Shown: positions 44,057 through 54,963 of the stretch, piece by piece | Numbering within the stretch: position 1 is the stretch's first letter | Layout: every line of letters starts with the position of its first letter | Source: an archaeon SCG-AAA382B04 | GTDB taxonomy: Archaea; Halobacteriota; Methanonatronarchaeia; Methanonatronarchaeales; Methanonatronarchaeaceae | Direction of reading: 5' to 3' | Length of the DNA: 64,000 nt | Assembly (NCBI GenBank): GCA_003034855.1 | Contig: PZKD01000100.1 | Span: 1-64,000, forward strand | Translations under genes and position numbers: made by a program | Notes under the pieces: generated by a model | The model's input: the letters and a program-made list of their open reading frames with translations, nothing else | What the model was told of the DNA's origin: nothing | Databases searched by the model: none

Positions 44057-44074
44057 CCGCACAAAATTGTGCGG
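44057..44074. terminator. Perfect 8-bp hairpin, possible terminator
   Basis: CCGCACAA (44057-44064) and TTGTGCGG (44067-44074) pair perfectly and are followed by TTCTTT. The position, between the NFU and Cys-rich genes on the minus strand, could also make it a processing or element-derived structure. The role is not certain. Confidence 0.35.
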
Positions 44075-44112
44075 TTCTTTCAAATTAAACTTGTAGAAAA
44101 AACTTTGAGTGC

Positions 44113-44337
44113 CTAAATTGCTTCTACTTCTTCTACTTCTGGAACTACTGCTTTTAAGTGTTGTTCAACGGTGCTGGACATTGTTATCTGAGACATTGGA
44201 CATCCTGCACAGGCACCTTTTAGCTTAATTTTAACTTTGTCATCTTCTATCCCTACAAATTCCAAGTCCCCTCCATCAACCTGTAATTTCGGGGCAATTT
44301 TTTCATTTAAAACCTTTTTTATTTTTTCTTCATCCAT
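44113..44337 (-). CDS. NFU-domain Fe-S scaffold protein
   Basis: The 74-residue protein is a single NifU C-terminal (NFU) domain: LQVDGGDLEFVGIEDDKVKI and KLKGACAGCPMSQITMSSTV with the cluster-binding CxxC. These proteins carry Fe-S clusters to target proteins. The length is standard for free-standing archaeal NFU. Upstream is a short AT-rich region with promoter-like TAATAACAGAG. The adjacent Cys-rich gene might be a client or partner. Confidence 0.9.
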   Translation of the reverse strand: MDEEKIKKVLNEKIAPKLQVDGGDLEFVGIEDDKVKIKLKGACAGCPMSQITMSSTVEQHLKAVVPEVEEVEAI

Positions 44338-44526
44338 ATTTATCCCATAAATAATAACAGAGTTTCTTATTGATTAATTTAGTGGTTCCTAAAAATAAGT
44401 TAAACAAACTTAAACTTTAAAATAGGTTGATGGTTATGGCTAAAAAAGCAAACTTTAAAGAACACCGAAGAATTGAAAAAGATATAAATAAAGTTATTGA
44501 AAAACATTAAAATTCTAACACTTCTT

Positions 44527-45141
44527 ATGAAAGGAAAAATAATCACTATTGAGGGAATAGATGGGTCAGGAAAAAGCACAATTACTGAGGCATTAGTTGA
44601 AAAATTAAATAGAAAATTGGAAAGAAAAATTATAAAAACAAAAGAACCAACTGACTCGTGGTTGGGTAATTCAGTTAGAAAAGGATTGAGAAAAAATATT
44701 GATCCATTAGCAGAAGCTTTCTTATTCACAGCAGATCACATAGAGCATATTGAAAAAGAAATAAAACCACATCTAGACAAGAAAAGGATTGTGATTTCCG
44801 ATAGATATAGCGACAGCTTCTATGCATATCAAGGAGCTACTTTGGCCCAAAATAGGTCAATAAAAAATCCAATTAAATATTTAAAAAATCTGAGAAAGGA
44901 TTTCACAATAAAACCTGATTTAACTATATTTCTAGATGTTTCTCCCAGAACCGCAATGGAGAGACTTGGAGAAGATAAAATTAAATTCGAAAACCTCGAG
45001 TTCCAAAAAAAGGTTTATGAAAATTTTGAAAGAATAATTGAAGAAGAAAGAGATAGATTTTTAGTAGTAGATGGAGAAAAAGCCAAAGATGATGTTATTA
45101 ATCAAATTATGGATTCAATAGAACTAAAAATTAATTTCTAG
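44527..45141 (+). CDS. tmk: Thymidylate kinase
   Basis: ATG 44527 (MKGKIITIEGIDGSG) is preferred to the upstream GTG/ATG frame because the P-loop GIDGSGKSTI then lies at residues 9-18 as usual. The 204-residue protein has TKEPTDSWLG, the DRYSDSFYAYQGA motif and a LID-like region (RTAMERLGEDKIKFENLEFQ). It phosphorylates dTMP in DNA precursor synthesis. It converges on valS with an 11-base overlap. Confidence 0.9.
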   Translation: MKGKIITIEGIDGSGKSTITEALVEKLNRKLERKIIKTKEPTDSWLGNSVRKGLRKNIDPLAEAFLFTADHIEHIEKEIKPHLDKKRIVISDRYSDSFYAYQGATLAQNRSIKNPIKYLKNLRKDFTIKPDLTIFLDVSPRTAMERLGEDKIKFENLEFQKKVYENFERIIEEERDRFLVVDGEKAKDDVINQIMDSIELKINF

Positions 45142-47740
45142 AGACCACAATTTTTATATCACTATCATCGATATCTAAGATATCAACTTCTTTTCCTTCA
45201 ACATAGGGTTCTTTGATTAACTCTACTGCTTCTGTTGATATTTCTTGTAGTTTTGAATCAATCATAATCTCTATTTTGTCTTTTTCTTGTATTTCTGTGG
45301 GATTTTTACTCTTTATCTTATCAACAACTTCATTAGCTTTATCTTTGTATTTAGGGCCAATTGTGGACATATCAACTGAAATATCTGTTGCTTTTCTTTC
45401 AATATTAGGAGTGGATTCACTAACATTTAATTCCTTAGCCCATATAGTGTTAGATATGGTTTTTGTGTTTTCTTTGAGGTAATTGGGGGCGTTATATATT
45501 TCTACTTTTTCTATTTCTGTGTTTAAAGCAATTCCATTATCCGATTTATATCTTCTTACCTCTTCAACAATCTTTTTTATTACTTCTCCTTTTTCTATAA
45601 TCTCTTCTTCTTCACCGAATATTGGTTTAGGAATTTTTTGTTTATGAACTGTTGGTTTTTCATAGCTCGAATATGCTTCTTCTGCAAAAAATGGCGCAAA
45701 AGGAGCTATCATCTTAATTACTGCATCAATTGATCTAAATAATGCATATTTGGTTGCTTGGTCATCTTTTTGATATAATCTATATTTAATCATTTCTAAA
45801 TAATTATCAGCTAATTCATTCCACAAGAACGCTTTCAATTCTCTCACAGCATTTTGAAAATCAAATTCATCCATGTTTTTGGTGTACTCTTTAATTGTTC
45901 TATCCAATTTAGATAGAATCCATTTATCGATTAAATTAAGTTCTCCTTTCTCTTCAATCGATTTTTGTTCGGTTTGGATTAATGTAAACCTGAGAACATT
46001 CCATATCTTGTTTAGGAATTTCTTACCTGCTTCTACATCATTCCATCTAAATTGGACATCATTTCCTGGAGAGCCACCTGTTGCCGCCCATAGTCTAAAT
46101 GGGTCGGCTCCTTCCTTCTTTATTACCTCTTCCGGTGAGACGATGTTTCCTAGACTCTTTGACATTTTATTTCCGTCTTCTCCAAACACCATTCCATTAA
46201 TCAAAATATCCTCCCATGGTTTCTTGTCTTCTAAAGAAAGTGATCTTAGGATTGTGTAGAAAGCCCATGTTCTAATTATATCATGTCCTTGAGGCCGAAG
46301 TTGAACAGGATAATAGTCTTGGTAATTATCCTTTGGCCAACCGGCAACATGCAGTGCTGAGATAGAAGAATCCATCCATGTGTCTAAAACATCTGTTTCC
46401 GGTTTTAAATTAGGGTTTTCACAATTACATTCCCTAAGAGGTTCTGCTTCGCGAGGATCAATTGGAATTTGGTTCTCTTCAGCAATAATAACTTCATTAC
46501 AATTGGTACAATACCAAACAGGGATAGGTGTCCCAAAAATTCTTTGTCTAGAAATACACCAGTCCCATTCCATCTTTTTGGTCCAATTTTTTAAACGGAG
46601 ATACATGTGCTCTGGGAACCAATTTATCTCTTTAGCCTTTTCTAAGATTTGCTCTTGGTGAACTTTAACGAACCATTGATCCTCAGATAATATTTCAATG
46701 GGTGTATCACATCGCCAACATAAACCTACTCGCTGATCTATTTTTTCTTGTCTATTTAAATAATTTTGATTTTTTAATTCTTCGATTATTTCTTTTTTAC
46801 CTTCTTCAACTGATAACCCTTCAAATTCATCAGCTATTTCTGTTAATTTTCCTTTTTTGTCAAGGGCTTTTCTTAGTTCCAAATCGTATTTATTCCACCA
46901 TTCAACGTCTTGTTTATCTCCAAATGTACATATCATAACTGCACCTGTTCCAAATTCAGGGTCAACTCCTTCATCTTCAATTATTTCTATTTCCTGATCA
47001 AATAATGGAACTCTAGCTTTTTTTCCCACCAACTCTTTAAATCTCTCATCTTCTGGGTTAACTGCGATTGCACCACAGGCTGGTAACAACTCTGGTCTAG
47101 TAGTAGCTATTTCTATTTCACCTTTTTCCGAAATTGGAAAAGTTATATAATTTAATTTTGTTTCCCTATCTTCATGTTCTACTTCAGCATATGCTATTGC
47201 AGTTTCACATCTAGGGCACCAGTTGACTGGATGTTTACTTCGATAAATCTCTTTTTCATCAAACATTTCCAGAAAAGATTTTTGGGTTTTTTGCCAGTAT
47301 TCTGGTTTCATAGTAACATATTCTTGCTCCCAGTCAATGCTGAAGCCAAGTTTCTTCATGGTTGACTTCATCTTCTGGATATTTTTGGTAGTGAGCTCCT
47401 TGCAGTATTGTATGAATTTCTCTCGTGGTATCTCGTTTTTGGTTATTCCCTTCTGTTCTTCTACTTTAACCTCAGTAGGTAATCCATGACAATCCCATCC
47501 TTGAGGAAAACTAACATCTTTACCTCTCATTCTTTTATATCTAGCTACAAAATCTATATAACACCAATTCAAGGCATTTCCAACATGAAAATTGCCTGTT
47601 GGATATGGAGGTGGTGTGTCAACTATATAACTATCTTCTTTAGACCTCTCAAATTTATACACTTCGTTATCTTCCCATTCTCCATACCACTTCGACTCAG
47701 ATTCTTCTTGTTTATATTTCTTCGGAATCATAATCATCAA
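45131..47740 (-). CDS. valS: Valyl-tRNA synthetase
   Basis: The 869-residue class I synthetase has VDTPPPYPTGNFHVGNALNW (HIGH-type motif HVGN), the editing domain with IATTRPELLPACGAIAVNP, DVLDTWMDSSISALH and KMSKSLGNIVSPEEVI (KMSKS loop), then an anticodon-binding helical domain. The editing motif RPELLPAC and catalytic VDTPPPYPTG favour valyl over isoleucyl specificity. Start ATG choices are 47740, 47737 and 47731; MIPKKYKQEE at 47731 fits the family start best. It overlaps the end of the MBL gene. Confidence 0.93.
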   Translation of the reverse strand: MMIMIPKKYKQEESESKWYGEWEDNEVYKFERSKEDSYIVDTPPPYPTGNFHVGNALNWCYIDFVARYKRMRGKDVSFPQGWDCHGLPTEVKVEEQKGITKNEIPREKFIQYCKELTTKNIQKMKSTMKKLGFSIDWEQEYVTMKPEYWQKTQKSFLEMFDEKEIYRSKHPVNWCPRCETAIAYAEVEHEDRETKLNYITFPISEKGEIEIATTRPELLPACGAIAVNPEDERFKELVGKKARVPLFDQEIEIIEDEGVDPEFGTGAVMICTFGDKQDVEWWNKYDLELRKALDKKGKLTEIADEFEGLSVEEGKKEIIEELKNQNYLNRQEKIDQRVGLCWRCDTPIEILSEDQWFVKVHQEQILEKAKEINWFPEHMYLRLKNWTKKMEWDWCISRQRIFGTPIPVWYCTNCNEVIIAEENQIPIDPREAEPLRECNCENPNLKPETDVLDTWMDSSISALHVAGWPKDNYQDYYPVQLRPQGHDIIRTWAFYTILRSLSLEDKKPWEDILINGMVFGEDGNKMSKSLGNIVSPEEVIKKEGADPFRLWAATGGSPGNDVQFRWNDVEAGKKFLNKIWNVLRFTLIQTEQKSIEEKGELNLIDKWILSKLDRTIKEYTKNMDEFDFQNAVRELKAFLWNELADNYLEMIKYRLYQKDDQATKYALFRSIDAVIKMIAPFAPFFAEEAYSSYEKPTVHKQKIPKPIFGEEEEIIEKGEVIKKIVEEVRRYKSDNGIALNTEIEKVEIYNAPNYLKENTKTISNTIWAKELNVSESTPNIERKATDISVDMSTIGPKYKDKANEVVDKIKSKNPTEIQEKDKIEIMIDSKLQEISTEAVELIKEPYVEGKEVDILDIDDSDIKIVVSRN

Positions 47741-48549
47741 TAATTTGTGAGTTTATCTTGTTTGTCTTGAAAATTAATTGTCCTATCAAATTCAATCTTC
47801 ATCCCATCTTCTGCAGCTATACACTTTTGGTTTGTTTCTTCTCGAATAATTTTAACCTGTTCCTCAACTCCTTGGTTAAGCATTTTCATTCCAAAATGAG
47901 TTATTACTGATACTTCTGGATCTACTTCTTCTAATAGCTGAATTGCATCGTCGGTTGAAAGGTGATATGGGATAGAAGCTGCTTTTGGTCTAGTCACATT
48001 CATTATTAGTAATCTCGTATCTGAAAATATTTGGCCCAATTCTTCAAAATATTCTGTATCTGACGTGAAGCCAATATTTCCTTTTTTAGTCTCTAATATC
48101 AATCCTCGGGTACTAGGGTCTGAATGCTTGGCTGGAACAGGAATGACTTTGCTTTGATCTTTGAGGGGAATTTTAGAATTATTGTTTAGGGAGATAATTT
48201 CCCTTGGTAAATCTTTATGATAATCTGAAAGAGTGGGGCCATATTCATCCATTTTTTTTATTCCACTTTCACTAGTCAATACTTTTCCAGTTTTTTGGGT
48301 TCCACCCTTGGTCATAGCTTCGATGAGTACCTCTAAATCGTTATAATGATCGGGATGAGAATGGGTGAGTATTAGTGAATTTAGTTTTTTAGGATCCAAT
48401 CCATTTCTTTTTGATAAGAGTAATGCTCCTGGACCAGGATCTAAATGTATGTGATTTTTTTCATTATCTAACCTTATTCCTCCTGTATTTCTTTTTTGAA
48501 AAATTGTTGTGAATCTTCCTCCACCAGTTCCTAGAAAGGTTAACTTCAT
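47737..48549 (-). CDS. MBL-fold metallohydrolase
   Basis: ATG 48549 (MKLTFLGTGGGRFTTIFQ) gives 270 residues. It has the metallo-beta-lactamase zinc motifs THSHPDHYNDL, VPAKHSDPSTRGLILE, GFTSDTEYF and ITHFGMKM. Overall it resembles RNase Z/PhnP-like hydrolases; archaeal orthologues are often next to aminoacyl-tRNA synthetase genes, but the substrate is unknown. It overlaps the valS start by a few bases, so co-transcription is likely. Confidence 0.85.
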   Translation of the reverse strand: MKLTFLGTGGGRFTTIFQKRNTGGIRLDNEKNHIHLDPGPGALLLSKRNGLDPKKLNSLILTHSHPDHYNDLEVLIEAMTKGGTQKTGKVLTSESGIKKMDEYGPTLSDYHKDLPREIISLNNNSKIPLKDQSKVIPVPAKHSDPSTRGLILETKKGNIGFTSDTEYFEELGQIFSDTRLLIMNVTRPKAASIPYHLSTDDAIQLLEEVDPEVSVITHFGMKMLNQGVEEQVKIIREETNQKCIAAEDGMKIEFDRTINFQDKQDKLTNY

Positions 48550-48652
48550 GAATAAGAATATCATGTTAGTAAAAAACTATAAAATTTGTGTGGATTCAAA
48601 TGGCTAAATAGATTTTCTGAAAATTAAATAAAAAAAATAAAAAAATTTAGGA

Positions 48653-50875
<2,223 letters not shown>

Positions 50876-50896
50876 AATATCACCAATTTTTAAATA

Positions 50897-51526
50897 TCAA
50901 ATTAATTCTTTTTTTCTTAAATTGCTAATAGTTTCAAATATTTGGTTCCTATTAACTTTTAGTTTCTTGGACAGTTCTTCTGGACTTATTTGACCGTTTC
51001 TAAGTATTTCTAGTAGTATTTGTTTTTCTAAAGCGTTTTCTGTTTTTTGGTTAATTTTTCTCTGGGATTTCTCTATTAGGAGATCCAGTTTTTCTCCTAG
51101 AAATCTTTCTGCCATATTTAATTTTTCTAGTTCTGTTTCTATTTCTCTTAGAAGTGAAAATATGTCTTTAAGATTGTTTTTTTGTTTTAATCTTTGATTT
51201 AGTTCTTGTATTTTTGTGAATTCATTTATAATTTCTTTTTTGTCGTTAGTATCTGTTTTTAGGTCTTCAAAGTATATTATTGAATTATTTTTCGATAATA
51301 TTATTTTTAGAACAAAATTGTTTGATATTCTATAGTATTTTCTTTTTCCTTGTTTCTTGCATTCTTCTATGAGGCCATATTCATTCAATAAATCTAGATG
51401 ATCTATTATTGCTTTTCTTCCGATTTTTAATATCTCTGATAGTTCTGTTACATATTTAGGTTCTTTTGAAAGTTCTTTTAGTATTTTTAGTCTGTTTTTA
51501 TTTCCCAATAAGTCCAGAATCTTCAT
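50897..51526 (-). CDS. ArsR-like transcriptional regulator with two winged helices
   Basis: The 209-residue protein has an N-terminal winged helix (LGNKNRLKILKELSKEPKYV, then TELSEILKIGRKAIIDHLDL and ECKKQGKRKYYRIS), a central coiled coil (residues 95-165) and a second C-terminal helix-turn-helix (ILRNGQISPEELSKKLKVNR). This suits a dimeric heat-shock or proteostasis regulator like those in archaea (Phr-type), but the exact orthologue is not certain. Two palindromes in the upstream region are candidate operators. cdc48 follows 21 bases downstream, so the regulator may control cdc48. Confidence 0.8.
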   Translation of the reverse strand: MKILDLLGNKNRLKILKELSKEPKYVTELSEILKIGRKAIIDHLDLLNEYGLIEECKKQGKRKYYRISNNFVLKIILSKNNSIIYFEDLKTDTNDKKEIINEFTKIQELNQRLKQKNNLKDIFSLLREIETELEKLNMAERFLGEKLDLLIEKSQRKINQKTENALEKQILLEILRNGQISPEELSKKLKVNRNQIFETISNLRKKELI

Positions 51527-51606
51527 AGTTACTTAATGTAACTATCAATTTAATCATATATAAATGTTTGGATTTAGATAAAAATAGGGGTGTAACTTAA
51601 AGTTAC
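51527..51606. promoter_or_regulatory. Promoter with two palindromic operator candidates
   Basis: AGTTAC-TTAAT-GTAACT (51527-51543) abuts the regulator start codon and GTAACTTAAAGTTAC (51592-51606) lies by the tfb stop. The half-site GTTAC/GTAAC is shared. Between them TTTATATA (about 51557-51564 on the minus strand) forms a TATA box about 30 bases from the start. A dimeric winged-helix protein could bind both sites and repress its own gene together with cdc48. Confidence 0.6.
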
Positions 51607-52502
51607 TATAATTTTATTCCGAGTTTATCAACCAATTCTTTATACCTATTTCTAATAGTAACCTTACTAATATCAGAAGCATCAGAAATCTGGTCTTGTG
51701 TTATCTTCCTATCCAAATTTTTACCTGCAATATAAATTGAAGCTGCAGAAATACTTATAGGGGATTTTCCACTAATAATCTGTCTTTTTCTCGCTTTTTC
51801 AATGATTCTCATACTTTCCTTCTCAACGTCAGCATCGAATCCTATCTTGCTCTTTAATTTAGGAATAAACAACTCTGGATCCACCGGTTTGAGTGGAATA
51901 CCCAAGTTTTCCACCAAATGCCTTTCAGCTCTAGCTACCTCTATTCTATTTATCCTTGACACTTCTACAAACTCATCAAGTGTTCTAGGTATTTCAAAAA
52001 ACCTAGTAGCGATATATAAAGCTGCTGCAGCAATAGCTTCAATACTCCTCCCTCTAATGAGGTTTTCTTTCGAAGCTCTCTTATATATAACAGAAGCTAC
52101 CTTTTGAACACTGTTTGGTAAAGAAATTTGACCAGACATCCTCCCTATTTCTTGCAATCCCTCAGATAGACTTTTTTCTTTGCCAGTAGACCTTTTAGAT
52201 TGAGAATGCCACTTTCTTAGTCTAGAAAAAAGATTTCTTTTTTCAGGATCCAATTCTTTTCCATATCTATCCCTAAACCCTATTTCAGTACTAAGACCCT
52301 TATCATGTCTTTTAACCGTAGAAGGAGGACCAGCCCTCGCTTTTTCATCTCTCTCCTCAGAAGAAAAAGCCCTCCACTCAGGGCCCCAATCTATATAATC
52401 TTCCTCTAAAACAAGTCCACAATCCTCACATCTAAGTTCATTCTCCTCTTTAACCAACTTACCTCCACATTCGGGACACTTCTTAGACTCATCTTCTGTC
52501 AT
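51606..52502 (-). CDS. tfb: Transcription initiation factor TFB
   Basis: The 298-residue protein has an N-terminal zinc ribbon (CPECGGKLVKEENELRCEDC, residues 9-28), the B-reader/linker with DWGPEWRAFSSEE, and two cyclin repeats (LSEGLQEIGRMSGQI, then AAAALYIATRFFEIPRTLDE; and ISAASIYIAGKNLDRKITQD). It recruits RNA polymerase to TBP-bound promoters. Other TFB paralogues may exist elsewhere. The gene after it (52513) is on the same strand with a 10-base gap. Confidence 0.96.
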   Translation of the reverse strand: MTEDESKKCPECGGKLVKEENELRCEDCGLVLEEDYIDWGPEWRAFSSEERDEKARAGPPSTVKRHDKGLSTEIGFRDRYGKELDPEKRNLFSRLRKWHSQSKRSTGKEKSLSEGLQEIGRMSGQISLPNSVQKVASVIYKRASKENLIRGRSIEAIAAAALYIATRFFEIPRTLDEFVEVSRINRIEVARAERHLVENLGIPLKPVDPELFIPKLKSKIGFDADVEKESMRIIEKARKRQIISGKSPISISAASIYIAGKNLDRKITQDQISDASDISKVTIRNRYKELVDKLGIKL

Positions 52503-52512
52503 ATTACTTCAT

Positions 52513-52893
52513 TCATTCAATCAAAACATCTGCTTCCTTTGCTTTTTTAATTATTTCTCTCAATTTTTCATCATTTAATCGGGTATATTTTATTTCATCA
52601 GGATTTTTTATATTTTTTAAGGCATTTTTACCTGTCCTTATGCCTTTATTAACTAATATAGCTAGTTTAATCTTCCCTTTATCCAATAAAACATAAGAAT
52701 CCTCTAATTCTTCCTCTTTTGGTCCTTTTTCAACTTTTATAAACTTTTGAGTATGAATTATACCTCTAAAGCTACCTCCCTCTTTTAACCCACTTATAAA
52801 TTCTCTAAAATCTACCTCTGACCCATCTAATTCTGTTTGATAATACATGTATTGCATTTTACTTAGCAATTTTTTGATATTCTCATCAGGCAT
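52513..52893 (-). CDS. Unknown 126-residue protein
   Basis: ATG 52893 (MPDENIKKLLSKMQYMYYQT) is preferred, since an earlier start would overlap the upstream gene. The protein is mixed alpha/beta with FRGIIHTQKFIKVEKG, YVLLDKGKIKLAILVNKGIR and a Lys/Glu-rich end. No conserved catalytic pattern is apparent. It is flanked by tfb and another small unknown gene, all on the same strand with short gaps, suggesting an operon with general transcription. Confidence 0.55.
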   Translation of the reverse strand: MPDENIKKLLSKMQYMYYQTELDGSEVDFREFISGLKEGGSFRGIIHTQKFIKVEKGPKEEELEDSYVLLDKGKIKLAILVNKGIRTGKNALKNIKNPDEIKYTRLNDEKLREIIKKAKEADVLIE

Positions 52894-52909
52894 AGTCAAA
52901 GGTATCCTC

Positions 52910-53200
52910 CTATGAGAACTCCATTCCTTCTTTTGACATATCATTCATCTCAAGTGACTTAACTAAATCCGATCCTTTTACATATTCAATTAACGAAGGA
53001 ACTTGGTTTTTTCTTATCATAAAGTAGAGATTACTGGTTAAATCGTTTATTTCTGGTTCTATATTGAATTCATTTTTTATTTCTTTTTTGATCACTTGAG
53101 AAGTAGCTTTATTTTTTTCTTTTGGTACTATGAATATTGGTATTTGTTTCTTCTCAAAGTCAATTTCATATAATCTTGGATCAATTATTTTCTCAGTCAT
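52910..53200 (-). CDS. Unknown 96-residue protein
   Basis: Taking ATG 53200 (MTEKIIDPRLYEIDFEKKQI) gives 96 residues with two beta-rich segments (PIFIVPKEKN and NLYFMIRKNQVPSLIEYV). No family is recognised. It is 16 bases from the next unknown gene and likely part of the tfb operon. A short AT-rich promoter region separates it from the divergent 53377 gene. Confidence 0.5.
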   Translation of the reverse strand: MTEKIIDPRLYEIDFEKKQIPIFIVPKEKNKATSQVIKKEIKNEFNIEPEINDLTSNLYFMIRKNQVPSLIEYVKGSDLVKSLEMNDMSKEGMEFS

Positions 53201-53376
53201 TTTAATTGAAAACAAGTCAAATTTTAGTTAACTACACTTTATTTTTTCTACTATTACTCTAACTTATTTGTTAGTGAATTTTATTTACATATTTTTATAT
53301 TAAATTATAGATAAAACCTTATGGTTTAAGAAATAGTTAAATGTAGCTGCAAAGTAAAGTAATAATAAGACCAACT

Positions 53377-54963
53377 ATGAACTCACTCATCCAAAACCTG
53401 GAAGGTGACAAGAAAACCACCTTATTTGGTGGAAAAGGCCTAAAGAGAACGCTTGACTGGTTAGATGACAATTTTAAAGGTTATTTAAAAATAAACCCCT
53501 CTGAAAAAAATGGAAATTACTATCTGATACTTAAAAATAATGAAATAATTTTATCAGCATCTAAAATTGAAGAAAATTTTTTCTATGGCAATAAAATCAA
53601 AAAAGAGATAAAAAAAGTACTTGAAGATGAAGATACAGTTATCGAAGCTTACACATTAGACAAAAAAGAACTAAACAAAATCATAGAGAAACACGAAGAA
53701 TCACAAAAATCCGAAAAGACCATAGAATCTTTCCAAATAAAAGATGTTACCTTCCCTGAGGGAAACTTTTTCACTAAAGTCGAAACCACAAAAGAGCTTA
53801 GAAAAAAACTTGAATTGAAAAAGATAACTGGCTTTGGAAAATCACTAAACAAAGATTCAGCCATATTAATAGAAGATGGTGAAGTCATTGGAGGAATATA
53901 CAGCGATAAATTTGGCACATTAAAGAGGGATAATTCAATTATTGATATAAAGCAGTCATTTCCCTTTGAAATAGCAACTACAACTCCAAAAAAACTTAGA
54001 GAACCAAAAAAATCAATAAGGTTTCAAGATTCTCAGAAGTTCTGGAGTACTGGTGAGTTTCCAGGTGGCAAAATTCAAGAGGAAAAGCAAAAGATAGGAA
54101 GATTTGAATTATTTGTTAAAAACCAAGAGGGTCAACCAATAGAAGATGCAACAGTTGATATTAGAAAAGAGGGAAAAAAAGTTAGCTTTGGACAAACCAC
54201 TCACCAAGGAAGAATAGAGAAAAAATTACAATTTGACGAATACAAAATTTGGGTTAAAAAAGATGGATACGAACCCAAAGGATTAGATATAAAGGTAGAC
54301 CAAGATACAGTTAAAAAAGAAATAGAGCTTCAAGAAACAGAAAATGTTGACTTAGGAGTTCAAATATTTTCAGCAGAGCAAATACCAATTGAAGATGCTA
54401 AAATTGAGGTTGTTAGGGGAATAGATGATGGTGTCAGTGGAAAAACCAATAAAAAAGGTATCTTTAGGAATAAGATAGCGCCTGGTATCTATAATATATT
54501 GATAAACAAAAGTGGAGAAAAATTCACCTCAAAAATTAAGTTGACTGAAGAAGAAGTAGGAACTGAAAAAAACTTTAGGATAACTATCCCTTCTAATATT
54601 AAAAAGATAATCAAAAAAGAACAGGAAAAAAGGAAAAAAGAAAAGGAAGAGAAAGAAACCTTCAGCTCATACATGAAGAAAAAATTTGGAGGCCTAAAGA
54701 AACGATTAAAAGCCACGGGAAAGAAAGTCAAAAAAACTCCAAAAATACTCTTATCAAAAATTAAGTGGGGAGCACTGTTCATCAAAAATTCAATAATAAA
54801 AACCTACCAATTCATCAAAAATTCAATAATAAAAACCTACCAATTCATCAAAAATTCAATAATAAAAACCTACCAATTCATCAAAAAAATCCCTATCAAA
54901 TTAATTGACATAATAGTTAAAATAAAAAACTCTATTAAAAAACTAGTGATGGGTGGGAAATAA
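53377..54963 (+). CDS. Pilus-cluster accessory protein with carboxypeptidase-regulatory-like domains
   Basis: The 528-residue protein begins the Tad-like cluster. Residues 1-215 form a mixed alpha/beta domain of a type found in other archaeal proteins (SLIQNLEGDKKTTLFGGK, then NNEIILSASKIEENFFYG). Residues 235-320 and 325-415 look like two carboxypeptidase-regulatory/PEGA-type beta domains (NQEGQPIEDATVDIRKEG; SAEQIPIEDAKIEVVRGI). A basic coiled-coil segment and three perfect 11-residue repeats follow, then a C-terminal amphipathic region. There is no signal peptide. Its stop overlaps the ATPase start, which couples the two genes. Confidence 0.6.
   Translation: MNSLIQNLEGDKKTTLFGGKGLKRTLDWLDDNFKGYLKINPSEKNGNYYLILKNNEIILSASKIEENFFYGNKIKKEIKKVLEDEDTVIEAYTLDKKELNKIIEKHEESQKSEKTIESFQIKDVTFPEGNFFTKVETTKELRKKLELKKITGFGKSLNKDSAILIEDGEVIGGIYSDKFGTLKRDNSIIDIKQSFPFEIATTTPKKLREPKKSIRFQDSQKFWSTGEFPGGKIQEEKQKIGRFELFVKNQEGQPIEDATVDIRKEGKKVSFGQTTHQGRIEKKLQFDEYKIWVKKDGYEPKGLDIKVDQDTVKKEIELQETENVDLGVQIFSAEQIPIEDAKIEVVRGIDDGVSGKTNKKGIFRNKIAPGIYNILINKSGEKFTSKIKLTEEEVGTEKNFRITIPSNIKKIIKKEQEKRKKEKEEKETFSSYMKKKFGGLKKRLKATGKKVKKTPKILLSKIKWGALFIKNSIIKTYQFIKNSIIKTYQFIKNSIIKTYQFIKKIPIKLIDIIVKIKNSIKKLVMGGK
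54778..54876 (+). repeat. Three perfect 33-bp tandem repeats in coding sequence
   Basis: Three identical 33-base units (54778-54810, 54811-54843, 54844-54876) encode FIKNSIIKTYQ three times, with a partial fourth (FIK). The perfection at DNA level implies recent expansion. Confidence 0.85.

Noticed and set aside
44436-44510. A 24-codon frame upstream of tmk
   Set aside because: It is too short, with no ribosome-binding site or recognisable pattern; it lies in the tmk leader.
45131-47740. Isoleucyl-tRNA synthetase
   Set aside because: The editing motif RPELLPAC and the catalytic VDTPPPYPTG segment fit ValRS better.
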